64,000 nt of DNA from Symplocastrum torsivum CPER-KK1. Its GTDB lineage: Bacteria > Cyanobacteriota > Cyanobacteriia > Cyanobacteriales > Coleofasciculaceae. Positions 29,352-38,022 of this stretch are shown here, one piece after another. Under the pieces are notes generated by a model. The model was not told the DNA's origin. It worked only from the letters and a program-made list of their open reading frames with translations, and ran no database searches. The DNA lies in contig JAHHIF010000030.1 of NCBI GenBank assembly GCA_019358875.1, forward strand, positions 1 to 64,000, read 5' to 3'. Position 1 is the stretch's first letter, and each line of letters starts with the position of its first letter. The position numbers were made by a program, and so were the translations under genes.

Positions 29352-31544
29352 ATGAGTTGGGAACTGGTTAAAACTTGTACAGTTGCGATTGCCGCATTCG
29401 CGGCACCGCCAAGGGCGATCGCCTCTTCCGAAGAGGGCAGAATTTGGGGGACGGGCTTTTTCATCTCACCAGAAGGACATTTACTCACTTGCGCTCATGT
29501 TGTAGAAGATGCAGGTGGGTGGGAACAGGTGCGGGTTAACGGTCAACCTGTGAGTTTAGTGTATTTAGGCGATCGCACTCAAGATGATTTTGCCATCTTA
29601 CAGGTATCAGACTACCAAGGGCAGGCAGTCCCCCTGTCCCTGACTTTTGAGCCGATGAACCGCTTTCTCAGTATCGGCTATGGGCGTCCTGACTTTCCAG
29701 AGGGAGCCTCGATTGATGGCACGATTACCGATCTCAATTCCCAATCGAATTTTGGGAATCTGCCGATGCTACGGTTGCGAATTAAGGCGGATGCTCAACG
29801 GGTACAGGGGGGCTATAGCGGTTCGCCTGTGTTTGATGCTGAAAGTCAACGGGTGATTGGACTGATTGCTGCCTTTGATTATACAGAAGGTGCCCTCGCT
29901 GTCCCCTTGGCGACGGTACTCCAAAAGTGGTCGAGTTTAGAACGATTTCTCAACCCCCAACCGACTGTGCCACCCTTGGAACCAACGGGTCAACGTGCCA
30001 GAGTGTTTATCAGCTATCGCAGCCAAGACCCAGATTTAACGCTTGCCCAGCAGTTTTATGAAGGCTTGAAAGCGGCGGGACATGAAGCCTTCATGGCAGG
30101 GGAGAGTATTCGACTGGGTGAAAACTGGCCGGAGCGGATTGATCGAGAATTAGAGCGGTGCGATTACTTTTTGCTGCTATTGTCTGATAAATCAGCAACC
30201 AGTGAGATGGTAACGGAGGAGGTGCGACGGGCGAGGGAACTGCGCGAGCGCCGTTCGGAACATAAACCGATAATCCTACCGATTCGGGTCAATTTTCCTA
30301 TAGATTCCCCTCTAAATTACGACCTGCGAGGCTATTTGCAGCGGATTCAGCAGCGGGAATGGCACTCGCCTGCTGATACTCCGGTGATTTTGCCGGAAAT
30401 TCTGAGTTTGTTGGCATCAAGTGAGGCACCAGCCCCAGCAGAATCTCCAGAAATAGCACTGCCTGTGGTGGACAGCCCTGAGCGTCCACCTTTACCAGTA
30501 GCAGAGCCGGAAGTACACAGAGAACCAGGGGGGTCAGTCCCTCTCACGTCTAGTTTATACGTGGAGCGACCACCGATTGAAGTGGACTGTTACGAGGAGA
30601 TTTTGCAGTCTGGGGCACTAATCCGAATTAAAGCGCCCAGGCAAATGGGTAAAACTTCGCTGATGGCAAGGATTCTTAATCATGCTAAAGAGCAGGGCTA
30701 TCAAACGATACCGATAACCTTGCAGCGGGCAGATAGTGCGCTTTTGAGCGACCTGGATCGATTCTTACGCTGGTTTTGCGAACAGGTGGGTCGCCGACTG
30801 AAAAAGTTGAATCAGTTAGAGGAGTATTGGAGTGGGTATGGCAGCAAGGATAAATGTATTGCCTACTTTGAGGAGTGTTTGTTAGAAGAACTCGATACTC
30901 CTTTGGTCATTGGTTTGGATGAAGTTGATCGGGTTTTCCCCCATCGGGAAATTGCTGATGACTTTTTTGCCCTGCTGCGCTCTTGGTATGAGTTTGCTCG
31001 GTATGGCGATATGAATAGCGAACTCTGGGAAAAACTCCGATTGGTGGTGGTGCATTCCACCGAAGTTTATGTACCCCTGGATATTAATCAATCACCGTTT
31101 AATGTGGGAACGAATATCGAGTTACCGGAGTTTACCTCAACTCAAGTACAAGATTTGGCAGGGCGTTATGGGTTGAGTTGGTCAACTCATCAGGTTGAGC
31201 AATTGATGACACTGGTGGGAGGTCATCCCTATTTAGTGCGAAAAGCTCTCTATCATATTCGTCGTCAGGATGCAATCCTAGAGGAACTAGAGCAAACGGC
31301 TCCTACAGAAGCGGGAATTTACAGCGACCATCTGCGGCGACACTTGTGGAATCTTAGACAGTATCCTTCGTTAGCCCAAGCGTTTCGTCAGGTTGTTATA
31401 AAAAATAAACCTGTGGAGCTTGATGCGGAGTCAGCCTTCAAATTAGACAGCATGGGGCTAGTCACGCTTCAAGGTAATGATGTGACACCGCGCTGCGATT
31501 TGTATCGATACTATTTCCGCGAGCATCTGGGGAATCAAAAGTGA
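29352..31544 (+). CDS. Trypsin-like protease - TIR - AAA-like ATPase fusion
   Basis: 730 residues with three modules. (1) About 1-200: trypsin-like serine protease with the triad His49 (LLTCAHVVED), Asp79 (DDFAILQV) and Ser156 (VQGGYSGSP). (2) About 214-345: TIR domain (RVFISYRSQDPDLTLAQQFY ... DYFLLLLSDKSATSEMVTEEV) that keeps a Glu in the position used by NAD-degrading TIRs. (3) About 385-720: AAA-like STAND-type ATPase with Walker A APRQMGKTSL and Walker B LVIGLDEVDRVF. No signal peptide, so cytoplasmic. The start ATG gives a protein that begins directly at the protease. With Trypco1 before it and a second ATPase gene one base after its stop, it reads as the effector and switch of a conflict system. 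Trigger unknown. Confidence 0.86.
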   Translation: MSWELVKTCTVAIAAFAAPPRAIASSEEGRIWGTGFFISPEGHLLTCAHVVEDAGGWEQVRVNGQPVSLVYLGDRTQDDFAILQVSDYQGQAVPLSLTFEPMNRFLSIGYGRPDFPEGASIDGTITDLNSQSNFGNLPMLRLRIKADAQRVQGGYSGSPVFDAESQRVIGLIAAFDYTEGALAVPLATVLQKWSSLERFLNPQPTVPPLEPTGQRARVFISYRSQDPDLTLAQQFYEGLKAAGHEAFMAGESIRLGENWPERIDRELERCDYFLLLLSDKSATSEMVTEEVRRARELRERRSEHKPIILPIRVNFPIDSPLNYDLRGYLQRIQQREWHSPADTPVILPEILSLLASSEAPAPAESPEIALPVVDSPERPPLPVAEPEVHREPGGSVPLTSSLYVERPPIEVDCYEEILQSGALIRIKAPRQMGKTSLMARILNHAKEQGYQTIPITLQRADSALLSDLDRFLRWFCEQVGRRLKKLNQLEEYWSGYGSKDKCIAYFEECLLEELDTPLVIGLDEVDRVFPHREIADDFFALLRSWYEFARYGDMNSELWEKLRLVVVHSTEVYVPLDINQSPFNVGTNIELPEFTSTQVQDLAGRYGLSWSTHQVEQLMTLVGGHPYLVRKALYHIRRQDAILEELEQTAPTEAGIYSDHLRRHLWNLRQYPSLAQAFRQVVIKNKPVELDAESAFKLDSMGLVTLQGNDVTPRCDLYRYYFREHLGNQK

Positions 31545-31545
31545 T

Positions 31546-34131
31546 ATGAGTACAGCACCCAACCCGGCATATAAGTATCAATTCGGAGGGAGTTTAGAGA
31601 GGGATTCTCCTACTTATGTGGTGCGGCAGGCTGATGAAGAATTCTATCAAGCTTTGAAAGCTGGGGAGTTTTGCTACGTCCTCAATTCGCGCCAGATGGG
31701 CAAGTCCAGCTTGCGGGTGCAGACAATGCGGCAGTTGCAAGGAGATGGCATTGCCTGTGGTGTTATCGATATTACCTCGATTGGGAGCCACGATATTACT
31801 CCAGCCGAGTGGTATCTGGGTGTCGTTCGCCGATTGGCGCGAAGTTTGGGACTCAAAATTAAGGTAATCCAGTGGTGGAATGAGCGGGAAGGGCTATCGC
31901 CGACACAACGCTTGGGTGAATTTCTCGAAACTGTGCTGCTGGCAGAGATTCCTCACAATATTGTCATCTTTATCGATGAAATTGATAGCATTCTCAAGCT
32001 TAGTTTAAAGGATGATTTTTTTGCCCTGATTCGGGTTTGCTATAACGAACGTGCAGACAATCCAGAATACCGACGCCTTACTTTTGCGCTGCTGGGAGTA
32101 GCGACACCCTCAGATTTAATTCAGGATAAAACCCGCACGCCATTTAATATTGGCAGCGCCATTGAATTGCGGGGGTTTCAGTTGCAGGAAGTGCAGCCGT
32201 TAGAACGGGGATTACAGGGGAAGGTGGATAATTCCCAAAAGGTTTTCACGGAAATATTAGCCTGGACGGGAGGGCAACCGTTTCTGACTCAAAAGCTATG
32301 TCAACTGGTTCTCTCATCTCCATTTACGATTGCCTCTGGTAGTGAAGCTGAGTTGATTGAGGAATTAGTGCGATCACGCATTATCGAAAACTGGGAATCT
32401 CAGGATGAGCCGGAGCATTTGAGGACGATACGCGATCGCATTTTGAGCAATGAGCAACGGGCTGGATATTTGCTGGAACTGTATCGGCAGATTTGGAACA
32501 CTGGAGAAGTTACCGCTAACAATAGTGAAGAAGAAGCCAGATTGCAGCTTTCGGGGTTAGTCGTCAAGCAGGCAGGAAAATTAAGGGTTTACAACCGGAT
32601 TTATCGGGAGGTGTTTGACCAAAGTTGGATTGAGCGAGCGTTAGGGAATCTGCGTCCATACTCCGAGGTGTTTAGAGCTTGGGTAGCTTCAGATTCTCAG
32701 GATGAATCCCGACTGTTGCGCGGTGGGGCATTGCAGGAAGCTCAAGCTTGGGCTAGAGGGAAAAATTTAAGCTATCTCGATCAGCAGTTCCTAGCTGCTT
32801 GCGAAAAAAAGGTGATTGAAGAGCGGATTGCCGTAGCAGATAGGGAAGCGGAATTAGAGCGGGAACGCAAGGATAGGGAAGCGGCAGAACAGAGAAACCA
32901 AGCTCTCGTTGAGGCGAATCGGAAAGCACAACAGCGTATTGTCATTGGGTCTGTTGTATTAGTCACAACTTTACTGGTCGCCGTAATTTTAGCAATCTTA
33001 GCAAGGAGGGAAGTTGTAAAAGCGGAAAGTGTAAAAAATATCTCACGGTTAGCTCAAATCGGTGGAACACTCCAAGATATGGGACTAGCTTCTGAGGCCA
33101 ATGAGGCATGGAATCAATCAAGTCGAGCGCTCGACATCCCAAACGATAAACTGAGACAAGCTATGCTATTCGCTTCTACTTCCTTAGCCCATCAACAACT
33201 CGGACGACAATATGAGGAAAGTGACGAGCAGAGCGAGGCTGAGAAACAGTGGGATGAGGCGGAAAAAACACTTAAGCAAAGTCTGACGCTGTTGTCTTCA
33301 CAAGCAAATATGAATGTTCCCGAACAGTGGGCAATTCGCGTCCACGTCAAGAGAGTTAAGGGGAATTTGCGTAGGCAACAAAAGAAGACTCAAGAGGCAT
33401 TAGAAGCTTACACGGAAGCATTCAATACCCTCAAGGAGGCAGGGAGTAAACTACCACCAGTTGATAGAGATACAGAAAATCCAATCTATGAGTTTCTTCC
33501 TGAGAAACAGAAAATTCTCTCAGCGAGCGCTGTGGAAAATCTACATCGAGAATTCCTCGAACTATTGCCCCAAACATCAAGTCCAGACAAGCAACGGAAA
33601 ATTAACGAGGTTAGGGAATCTCTTAAAGCTCACTTCTTCGCTGAACTTAACTACTTAATGAGAGTCAATAACTGGAGAGAGGCTGATAGAAAAACTGTTC
33701 AAACTATGCTCTACATAGCAGACAGAGAAAAACAAGGTTATCTCGATATCGCAGATATCAAAAAATTCTCCTGCCCTGCTCTTCATACTATTGACAAGCT
33801 TTGGGTGGAACGCTCACAAGGAAAGTTTGGTTTCAGCATACAAAAGCATATTTTGGACAGCTTCCTCAACCAACCAAGGCACTACGATTGGCGCTACGAT
33901 CAAATTCATGGGGAAGCTTGGGATAAGTTTTTGCGTAAAGTGGACTGGCAGAGGATCAGCTCAGAACGAGATATTATTTATAACAAAAAAAAGGCAACAA
34001 GTGGACACCTGCCTTGGGAGGGCGGCAATACGGCAGTGGTTGCGGAGCGCTGGCGGGTCGGAAACCGTGGAGGATGGAGGGCGGAAGTAACTTTTTCTCT
34101 CGCGTTGCGACTTGTAGAATGTAATATATAA
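31546..34131 (+). CDS. AAA-like ATPase - membrane helix - TPR - GUN4 protein (frameshifted near 3' end)
   Basis: 861 residues as read. The N-terminal AAA-like domain (about 1-370) has Walker A NSRQMGKSSL (Lys53) and Walker B IVIFIDEID. A charged coiled-coil segment (about 405-465) and one membrane helix (IVIGSVVLVTTLLVAVILAIL, about 465-490) follow, then TPR-like repeats. The C-terminus from about residue 700 is a GUN4 domain: NNWREADRKTVQTMLYIADR, FSCPALHTIDKLWVERSQGK, FGFSIQKHI. After GHLP (about 34010) the frame encodes unrelated sequence, while the frame that ends at TAA 34122-34124 reads FFSRVATCRM, the normal GUN4 end, so one base appears lost. GUN4 domains bind tetrapyrroles, which could make this a tetrapyrrole- or light-linked sensor partner of the upstream ATPase. 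Confidence 0.85.
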   Translation: MSTAPNPAYKYQFGGSLERDSPTYVVRQADEEFYQALKAGEFCYVLNSRQMGKSSLRVQTMRQLQGDGIACGVIDITSIGSHDITPAEWYLGVVRRLARSLGLKIKVIQWWNEREGLSPTQRLGEFLETVLLAEIPHNIVIFIDEIDSILKLSLKDDFFALIRVCYNERADNPEYRRLTFALLGVATPSDLIQDKTRTPFNIGSAIELRGFQLQEVQPLERGLQGKVDNSQKVFTEILAWTGGQPFLTQKLCQLVLSSPFTIASGSEAELIEELVRSRIIENWESQDEPEHLRTIRDRILSNEQRAGYLLELYRQIWNTGEVTANNSEEEARLQLSGLVVKQAGKLRVYNRIYREVFDQSWIERALGNLRPYSEVFRAWVASDSQDESRLLRGGALQEAQAWARGKNLSYLDQQFLAACEKKVIEERIAVADREAELERERKDREAAEQRNQALVEANRKAQQRIVIGSVVLVTTLLVAVILAILARREVVKAESVKNISRLAQIGGTLQDMGLASEANEAWNQSSRALDIPNDKLRQAMLFASTSLAHQQLGRQYEESDEQSEAEKQWDEAEKTLKQSLTLLSSQANMNVPEQWAIRVHVKRVKGNLRRQQKKTQEALEAYTEAFNTLKEAGSKLPPVDRDTENPIYEFLPEKQKILSASAVENLHREFLELLPQTSSPDKQRKINEVRESLKAHFFAELNYLMRVNNWREADRKTVQTMLYIADREKQGYLDIADIKKFSCPALHTIDKLWVERSQGKFGFSIQKHILDSFLNQPRHYDWRYDQIHGEAWDKFLRKVDWQRISSERDIIYNKKKATSGHLPWEGGNTAVVAERWRVGNRGGWRAEVTFSLALRLVECNI

Positions 34132-34312
34132 GCCTTCCAGCCTTCTGTAAAAATTCCTTAACAGGGAAAATGAGCGATTTTAATTGCAAGAGAATGATCG
34201 ATCGCAAGTAATGGGTTTCCAAGGCAAAGTAAGGGAGCGATCGCATTGCTGATGATGAATTGTTTCACTAATAGAGGTATAGTCTGAGCAGAAACACTCG
34301 GTACGGCGATCG

Positions 34313-35077
34313 TTGACTGTTGTTATTTCACTGTTCAATCAAGCGGGAGGCGTTGGAAAGTCAACGCTCACCCAAAATCTTGGCTATCACCTTTCCCAAC
34401 GCGGTCATAAGGTTTTGTTGGTAGACATGGACCCCCAAGCTTCCTTGACGACGTTCATGGGGTTGGAGCCTGCGGATTTAGAGAAAACGCTCTACGATGC
34501 CCTAGTGTCTCTTGAAGAGGAGCCGATAGCGCTCCACTCCAACTTGCAGGGTATGGATTTAGCTCCTGCCAACATTGACCTGGCTAATGCGGAACAAGAA
34601 CTAATCTTTGCCGAACTTCGGGAATTTCGGCTGAAAGAGGTACTGGCTCCCCTGTTGCCTAACTACGACTTCATCTTGATTGATTGTCCCCCCAGCTTGG
34701 GGATATTGAGTCAGATTAGCCTCGTTGCCTCGACTCATGTCTTAGTCCCAATTCAGTGTCAGTTCAAAGCCTTGAAGGGGACTGATTCGCTGTTGAAGAC
34801 GGTGGCACGAGTGCAGCGCAAGCTCAACCGAACCCTCAAGTTCGCGGGGTTTTTCCCGACGATGTACAGTGTGAGTAACTCTCTCGACCAGCGCACTTTA
34901 CAATCTATCTCGGAACAACTCTCAAGCCTTGCACCAATATTTCCCCCACTGCCCCGTGCGACAGCGGTGGCGGAAGCGGCTGAGTATGGGAAGCCTTTAG
35001 CGCTTTGCCCTAACAAAAATCAAGCTATCCTACGCCTTTTTGATGAGATTGCCCAGCAATTGGAGTGTTTACTATGA
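34313..35077 (+). CDS. parA: ParA-type partition ATPase
   Basis: 254 residues, TTG start at 34313. The deviant Walker A NQAGGVGKSTLTQNL (Lys16), DMDPQASLT and the Walker B-type FILIDCPPSLGILS define the ParA/Soj family. No N-terminal HTH is present, so this is the short type Ib-like form that does not bind an operator by itself. ParA dimers bind the nucleoid with ATP and are displaced by ParB-parS complexes, which moves the plasmid. The stop TGA overlaps the parB ATG as ATGA (35074-35077). A HIP1 octamer lies in the region upstream; I could not identify parS. Confidence 0.93.
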   Translation: MTVVISLFNQAGGVGKSTLTQNLGYHLSQRGHKVLLVDMDPQASLTTFMGLEPADLEKTLYDALVSLEEEPIALHSNLQGMDLAPANIDLANAEQELIFAELREFRLKEVLAPLLPNYDFILIDCPPSLGILSQISLVASTHVLVPIQCQFKALKGTDSLLKTVARVQRKLNRTLKFAGFFPTMYSVSNSLDQRTLQSISEQLSSLAPIFPPLPRATAVAEAAEYGKPLALCPNKNQAILRLFDEIAQQLECLL

Positions 35078-35997
35078 GTCCCCGACAACGTACCCAACCC
35101 CCCGCTGACCGCTCAAAGCTTAAGAATGTGGCTCTCTTTAGTGAAGAGGAAGAACCAACAGTTCCTTCCACGGTTTCCCTCGACCAAATCATCCTACCTC
35201 CCAATCAGCCCCGCCGCTACTTTGACCCCCAAGCGATGCAGTCTTTGGCGGAGTCGGTGAAGAGCGAAGGGATTCTCCAACCCCTACTCGTTCGACCTGT
35301 AGATGAGAAGTATGAGGTGGTGGCGGGAGAGCGACGCTATCGGGCGGCTCTTGAGTCCGGATTAACCGAAGTGCCGGTGACGGTTCGGGTAATGACTGAT
35401 GACCAGGCGGTTCAGTATGCTCTCGTGGAAAATTTGCAACGGGAAGACCTCAATCCGATTGAGGAGACGGAAGGGATACTCAGCCTTCTTGCTTTCCGTT
35501 TGGGCTGTGACTTAGAGGAGGTCACCTCGAAGCTTTACCGGATGGAAAATGAAGCGAAAGGGAAAGTTACCCGAAATGTTTCGGGTAAGGAGGAAACCGA
35601 AGCGATCGAGCCGGTGTTTACCTCTTTGGGGCGAATGAACTGGCTGTCGTTTGTCCGGACTCGCCTCCCACTGCTCAAACTGCCGGCTGACATTTTGGAC
35701 GCTCTACGGGCTGGTCGCCTTGAGTACACCAAAGCCAAAGCGATTGCACAAATTAAAGACGAAGCTGAACGTCAAAGGCTTCTGTCAGATGCGATTCATG
35801 ATTTCCTGTCCTTGAGTCGAATTCGAGAGCGGGTCAAAGAGGCAAAAGTGTCGTCGAGCGAACCTCCAACTCTAGCTGAGCGGATGGGAGCCACTTATAA
35901 ATTGGCTAAGAAGCAAAAAGTTTGGGATGACCCGAAAAAGCGTAAGAAACTGGAATCTTTGCTGGGTCAGATTGAAGCATTGCTCTCTAAGGCGTAA
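35074..35997 (+). CDS. parB: ParB-type centromere-binding protein
   Basis: 307 residues from the ATG at 35074, which overlaps the parA stop and has TTGGAG 9 bp upstream; an in-frame GTG at 35065 is less likely. The ParB N-terminal domain shows LPPNQPRRYFDPQAMQSLA, GILQPLLVRP, VVAGERRYRAA and the CTP/arginine-patch region LVENLQREDLNPIEETEG. The HTH region (YRMENEAKG ... LGRMNWLSFVRTRLPLLKLP) is followed by a basic C-terminal part. It loads on parS and partners the upstream ParA. It is clearly related to the second ParB at 52754-53677, sharing the same middle and C-terminal motifs. Confidence 0.92.
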   Translation: MSPRQRTQPPADRSKLKNVALFSEEEEPTVPSTVSLDQIILPPNQPRRYFDPQAMQSLAESVKSEGILQPLLVRPVDEKYEVVAGERRYRAALESGLTEVPVTVRVMTDDQAVQYALVENLQREDLNPIEETEGILSLLAFRLGCDLEEVTSKLYRMENEAKGKVTRNVSGKEETEAIEPVFTSLGRMNWLSFVRTRLPLLKLPADILDALRAGRLEYTKAKAIAQIKDEAERQRLLSDAIHDFLSLSRIRERVKEAKVSSSEPPTLAERMGATYKLAKKQKVWDDPKKRKKLESLLGQIEALLSKA

Positions 35998-36268
35998 AGG
36001 TAGATCTCTTTTTTTCCTTGAATCGTTTTGGTCTTACGAGGTGCGATCGCTTCCTTGGGAACGTGGCTAGATTCTAGAGTTTATTTGTTATATCTGTTAT
36101 ATTTCCGTTGCCGTTAGTTTGGCTTTAGGTCATCTAACCGCAATTAACCGATACCTCACAATATTACAAGACTACAAAATAGTTCGGACTCGCCTCGCTC
36201 ACACTAACCAGCGACGGCAAGTGATCGTGATCACTCTGAATGGATGAAGGGTTCAGCTATGTTGGGGC
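35998..36268. other. Non-coding stretch with a possible winged-helix fragment
   Basis: Mostly without genes. The plus-strand frame that ends at TGA 36245-36247 reads LTAINRYLTILQDYKIVRTR and RRQVIVITLNG, which resembles the end of a winged-helix DNA-binding domain, but it has no start and no family can be named. Confidence 0.25.
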
Positions 36269-36466
36269 AATGAAGCTGGACGCACGTTTAGCGAAGCTGA
36301 GGTTAAACAGTTAGCCAAAGCTTTGCTAGAAATCCTGATGTACCTGCACACTCGGCAACCACCTGTTATTCACCGAGACATCAAGCCCAGCAATATTTTA
36401 TTGGGAAGGATGAGAGACGGCATTTCTTTTAACAATATTCCTTACACGGAGCTACTTTCTCATTAA
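36269..36466 (+). pseudogene. Fragment of a Ser/Thr protein kinase
   Basis: An open frame of about 66 codons closes at TAA 36464-36466 and directly abuts the next ATG. It reads GRTFSEAEVKQLAKALLEIL, then YLHTRQPPVIHRDIKPSNILLG: the alpha-E helix and catalytic loop (HRDIKPSN) of a cyanobacterial Hanks-type kinase. The ATP-binding lobe and the DFG part are missing, and an upstream in-frame stop (36245) leaves no plausible start. This is debris of a second kinase just in front of an intact LRR-kinase gene. Confidence 0.65.
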
Positions 36467-37807
36467 ATGGAAACCCTAGACTTGCTTCGCTCTGGAGAGT
36501 TAGCCGGGAGCAAACGACTCAATATATCTTGCGGACTCACTCAATTTCCCTCAGAGATTTATGCTCTTGCCGATTCCTTAGAAATCTTGGATCTATCGAA
36601 TAACCATTTAAAAACCTTACCCGATGAGTTTGAACGATTAAAGCGCCTCAAAATTGTTTTCTTTACCAACAATGATTTTGAGGAAATTCCAGAGGTTCTT
36701 TCACACTGCCTTGACCTCAAGATTGTGAGTTTTAAATCCAACCAGATTGCGAGTGTTGGCGAGCAGACCCTACCACAAAAGCTCCGCTGGCTGATTCTCA
36801 CTAACAATAAAATTGAGAAGCTACCCACTTCCCTGGGCCGCCTGAGCAATTTGCAAAAGCTGATGCTAGCTGGCAACCAGCTTCAGTCGCTCCCAGAGTC
36901 AATGGCTTCTTGCCAGAAATTGGAACTCATACGGCTTTCGGCAAATCAGCTCACTGAGCTGCCCCCTTGGTTGTTCACCCTGCCTCGCCTGTCTTGGCTG
37001 GCTTATGCTGGCAACCCCTTGTGTAATAGAGACACTACGACAAAGCGAGTACTTCGAGACATTGATTGGTCTGAGCTGACGCTGGGGGAAATCCTTGGGC
37101 AAGGGGCGAGTGGGGTGATTTATCAGGGGCTTTGGACAACCCAGCTTGCCCAACAAGAGGTGGCGCTCAAAATCTTCAAGGGTGAAATCACCAGTGACGG
37201 GTTACCGGCTGATGAAATGGCGGCAAGTTTGGCGGCTGGGTACCATGACAATCAAGTTAACGTGCTAGGCAAGCTCAGCAACGAACCCCAGGAGAAACTT
37301 GGGCTTGTGTTTTCGCTCATCCCTCCCCATTACAAAAACTTAGGGCAGCCGCCAGACTTTGACACCTGCACAAGAGATACCTACAGTGCTTCCACCTCGT
37401 TCTCTTTGCCTGTCATTTTACGCATTGCTCAGGGCATTGCCTCGGCGGCGGCACACCTTCATGCCAAAGGCCTCATGCATGGTGATCTCTATGCTCATAA
37501 TATTCTGGTGGATGAAACGGGTCAGAGTTTGCTGGGAGACTTTGGAGCCGCCTCTAAATATGACAAGAGTGATGGGGTGATAGCGCAAGCGCTAGAACGA
37601 TTAGAGGTGAGGGCGTTTGGGTGCTTACTTGAGGATATGTTAGACCGTTGCACACTCCAGGAGGAGTCTTTGCACTATAAAGCCGTGGAGAGTCTTCGTT
37701 GCTTACAGCAAGAGTGTCTCAAGCCAGTTTTATCACAGCGTCCTCAGTTTACAGAAATCAGCGAGCGTTTGACTAGTGTTGAGCGACAGGTTTATGGCAC
37801 AGCCTAA
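36467..37807 (+). CDS. Leucine-rich-repeat protein kinase
   Basis: 446 residues. The N-terminal 205 residues hold about seven LRRs of the LxxLxLSxNxLxxLPxx type. The kinase domain follows (about 205-440) with glycine loop GQGASGVIY, Lys in VALKIF, catalytic loop HGDLYAHNIL and metal-binding GDFGAAS. The catalytic loop is HGDL instead of HRDL, as in the known bacterial LRR-kinase family. The start matches how this family begins (METLDLLRSGELAG). It is probably a cytoplasmic Ser/Thr kinase; target unknown. A fragment of a different kinase ends exactly at its start codon, so its own promoter may lie inside that remnant. Confidence 0.88.
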   Translation: METLDLLRSGELAGSKRLNISCGLTQFPSEIYALADSLEILDLSNNHLKTLPDEFERLKRLKIVFFTNNDFEEIPEVLSHCLDLKIVSFKSNQIASVGEQTLPQKLRWLILTNNKIEKLPTSLGRLSNLQKLMLAGNQLQSLPESMASCQKLELIRLSANQLTELPPWLFTLPRLSWLAYAGNPLCNRDTTTKRVLRDIDWSELTLGEILGQGASGVIYQGLWTTQLAQQEVALKIFKGEITSDGLPADEMAASLAAGYHDNQVNVLGKLSNEPQEKLGLVFSLIPPHYKNLGQPPDFDTCTRDTYSASTSFSLPVILRIAQGIASAAAHLHAKGLMHGDLYAHNILVDETGQSLLGDFGAASKYDKSDGVIAQALERLEVRAFGCLLEDMLDRCTLQEESLHYKAVESLRCLQQECLKPVLSQRPQFTEISERLTSVERQVYGTA

Positions 37808-37825
37808 CAATTTGACAATGACTAA

Positions 37826-37927
37826 TTAAATGACTAGGTGACCAGTTAGTGTTATTGCAGCCTTACTGAGATCGGCATTCTTCAAGTCAGCTCCATCACT
37901 TAGGCAGGTAACTTTAGCGCTCGCACG
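37826..37927 (-). pseudogene. Remnant of a pentapeptide-repeat gene
   Basis: The minus strand reads LSDGADLKNADLSKAAITLT and then a TAA at 37826-37828. ADLKNADLSKA is typical pentapeptide-repeat sequence. No start with a ribosome-binding site is visible in the short frame, so this is a 3' scrap. Confidence 0.4.
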
Positions 37928-38022
37928 CTCGATTGACACAGAGCGTTTGTCACTCTCGAAGTTTTTGTGACACAACCATAAAGTTTAGACTATTAAGAAC
38001 CCTTAGACGAATCGGAGGCACC

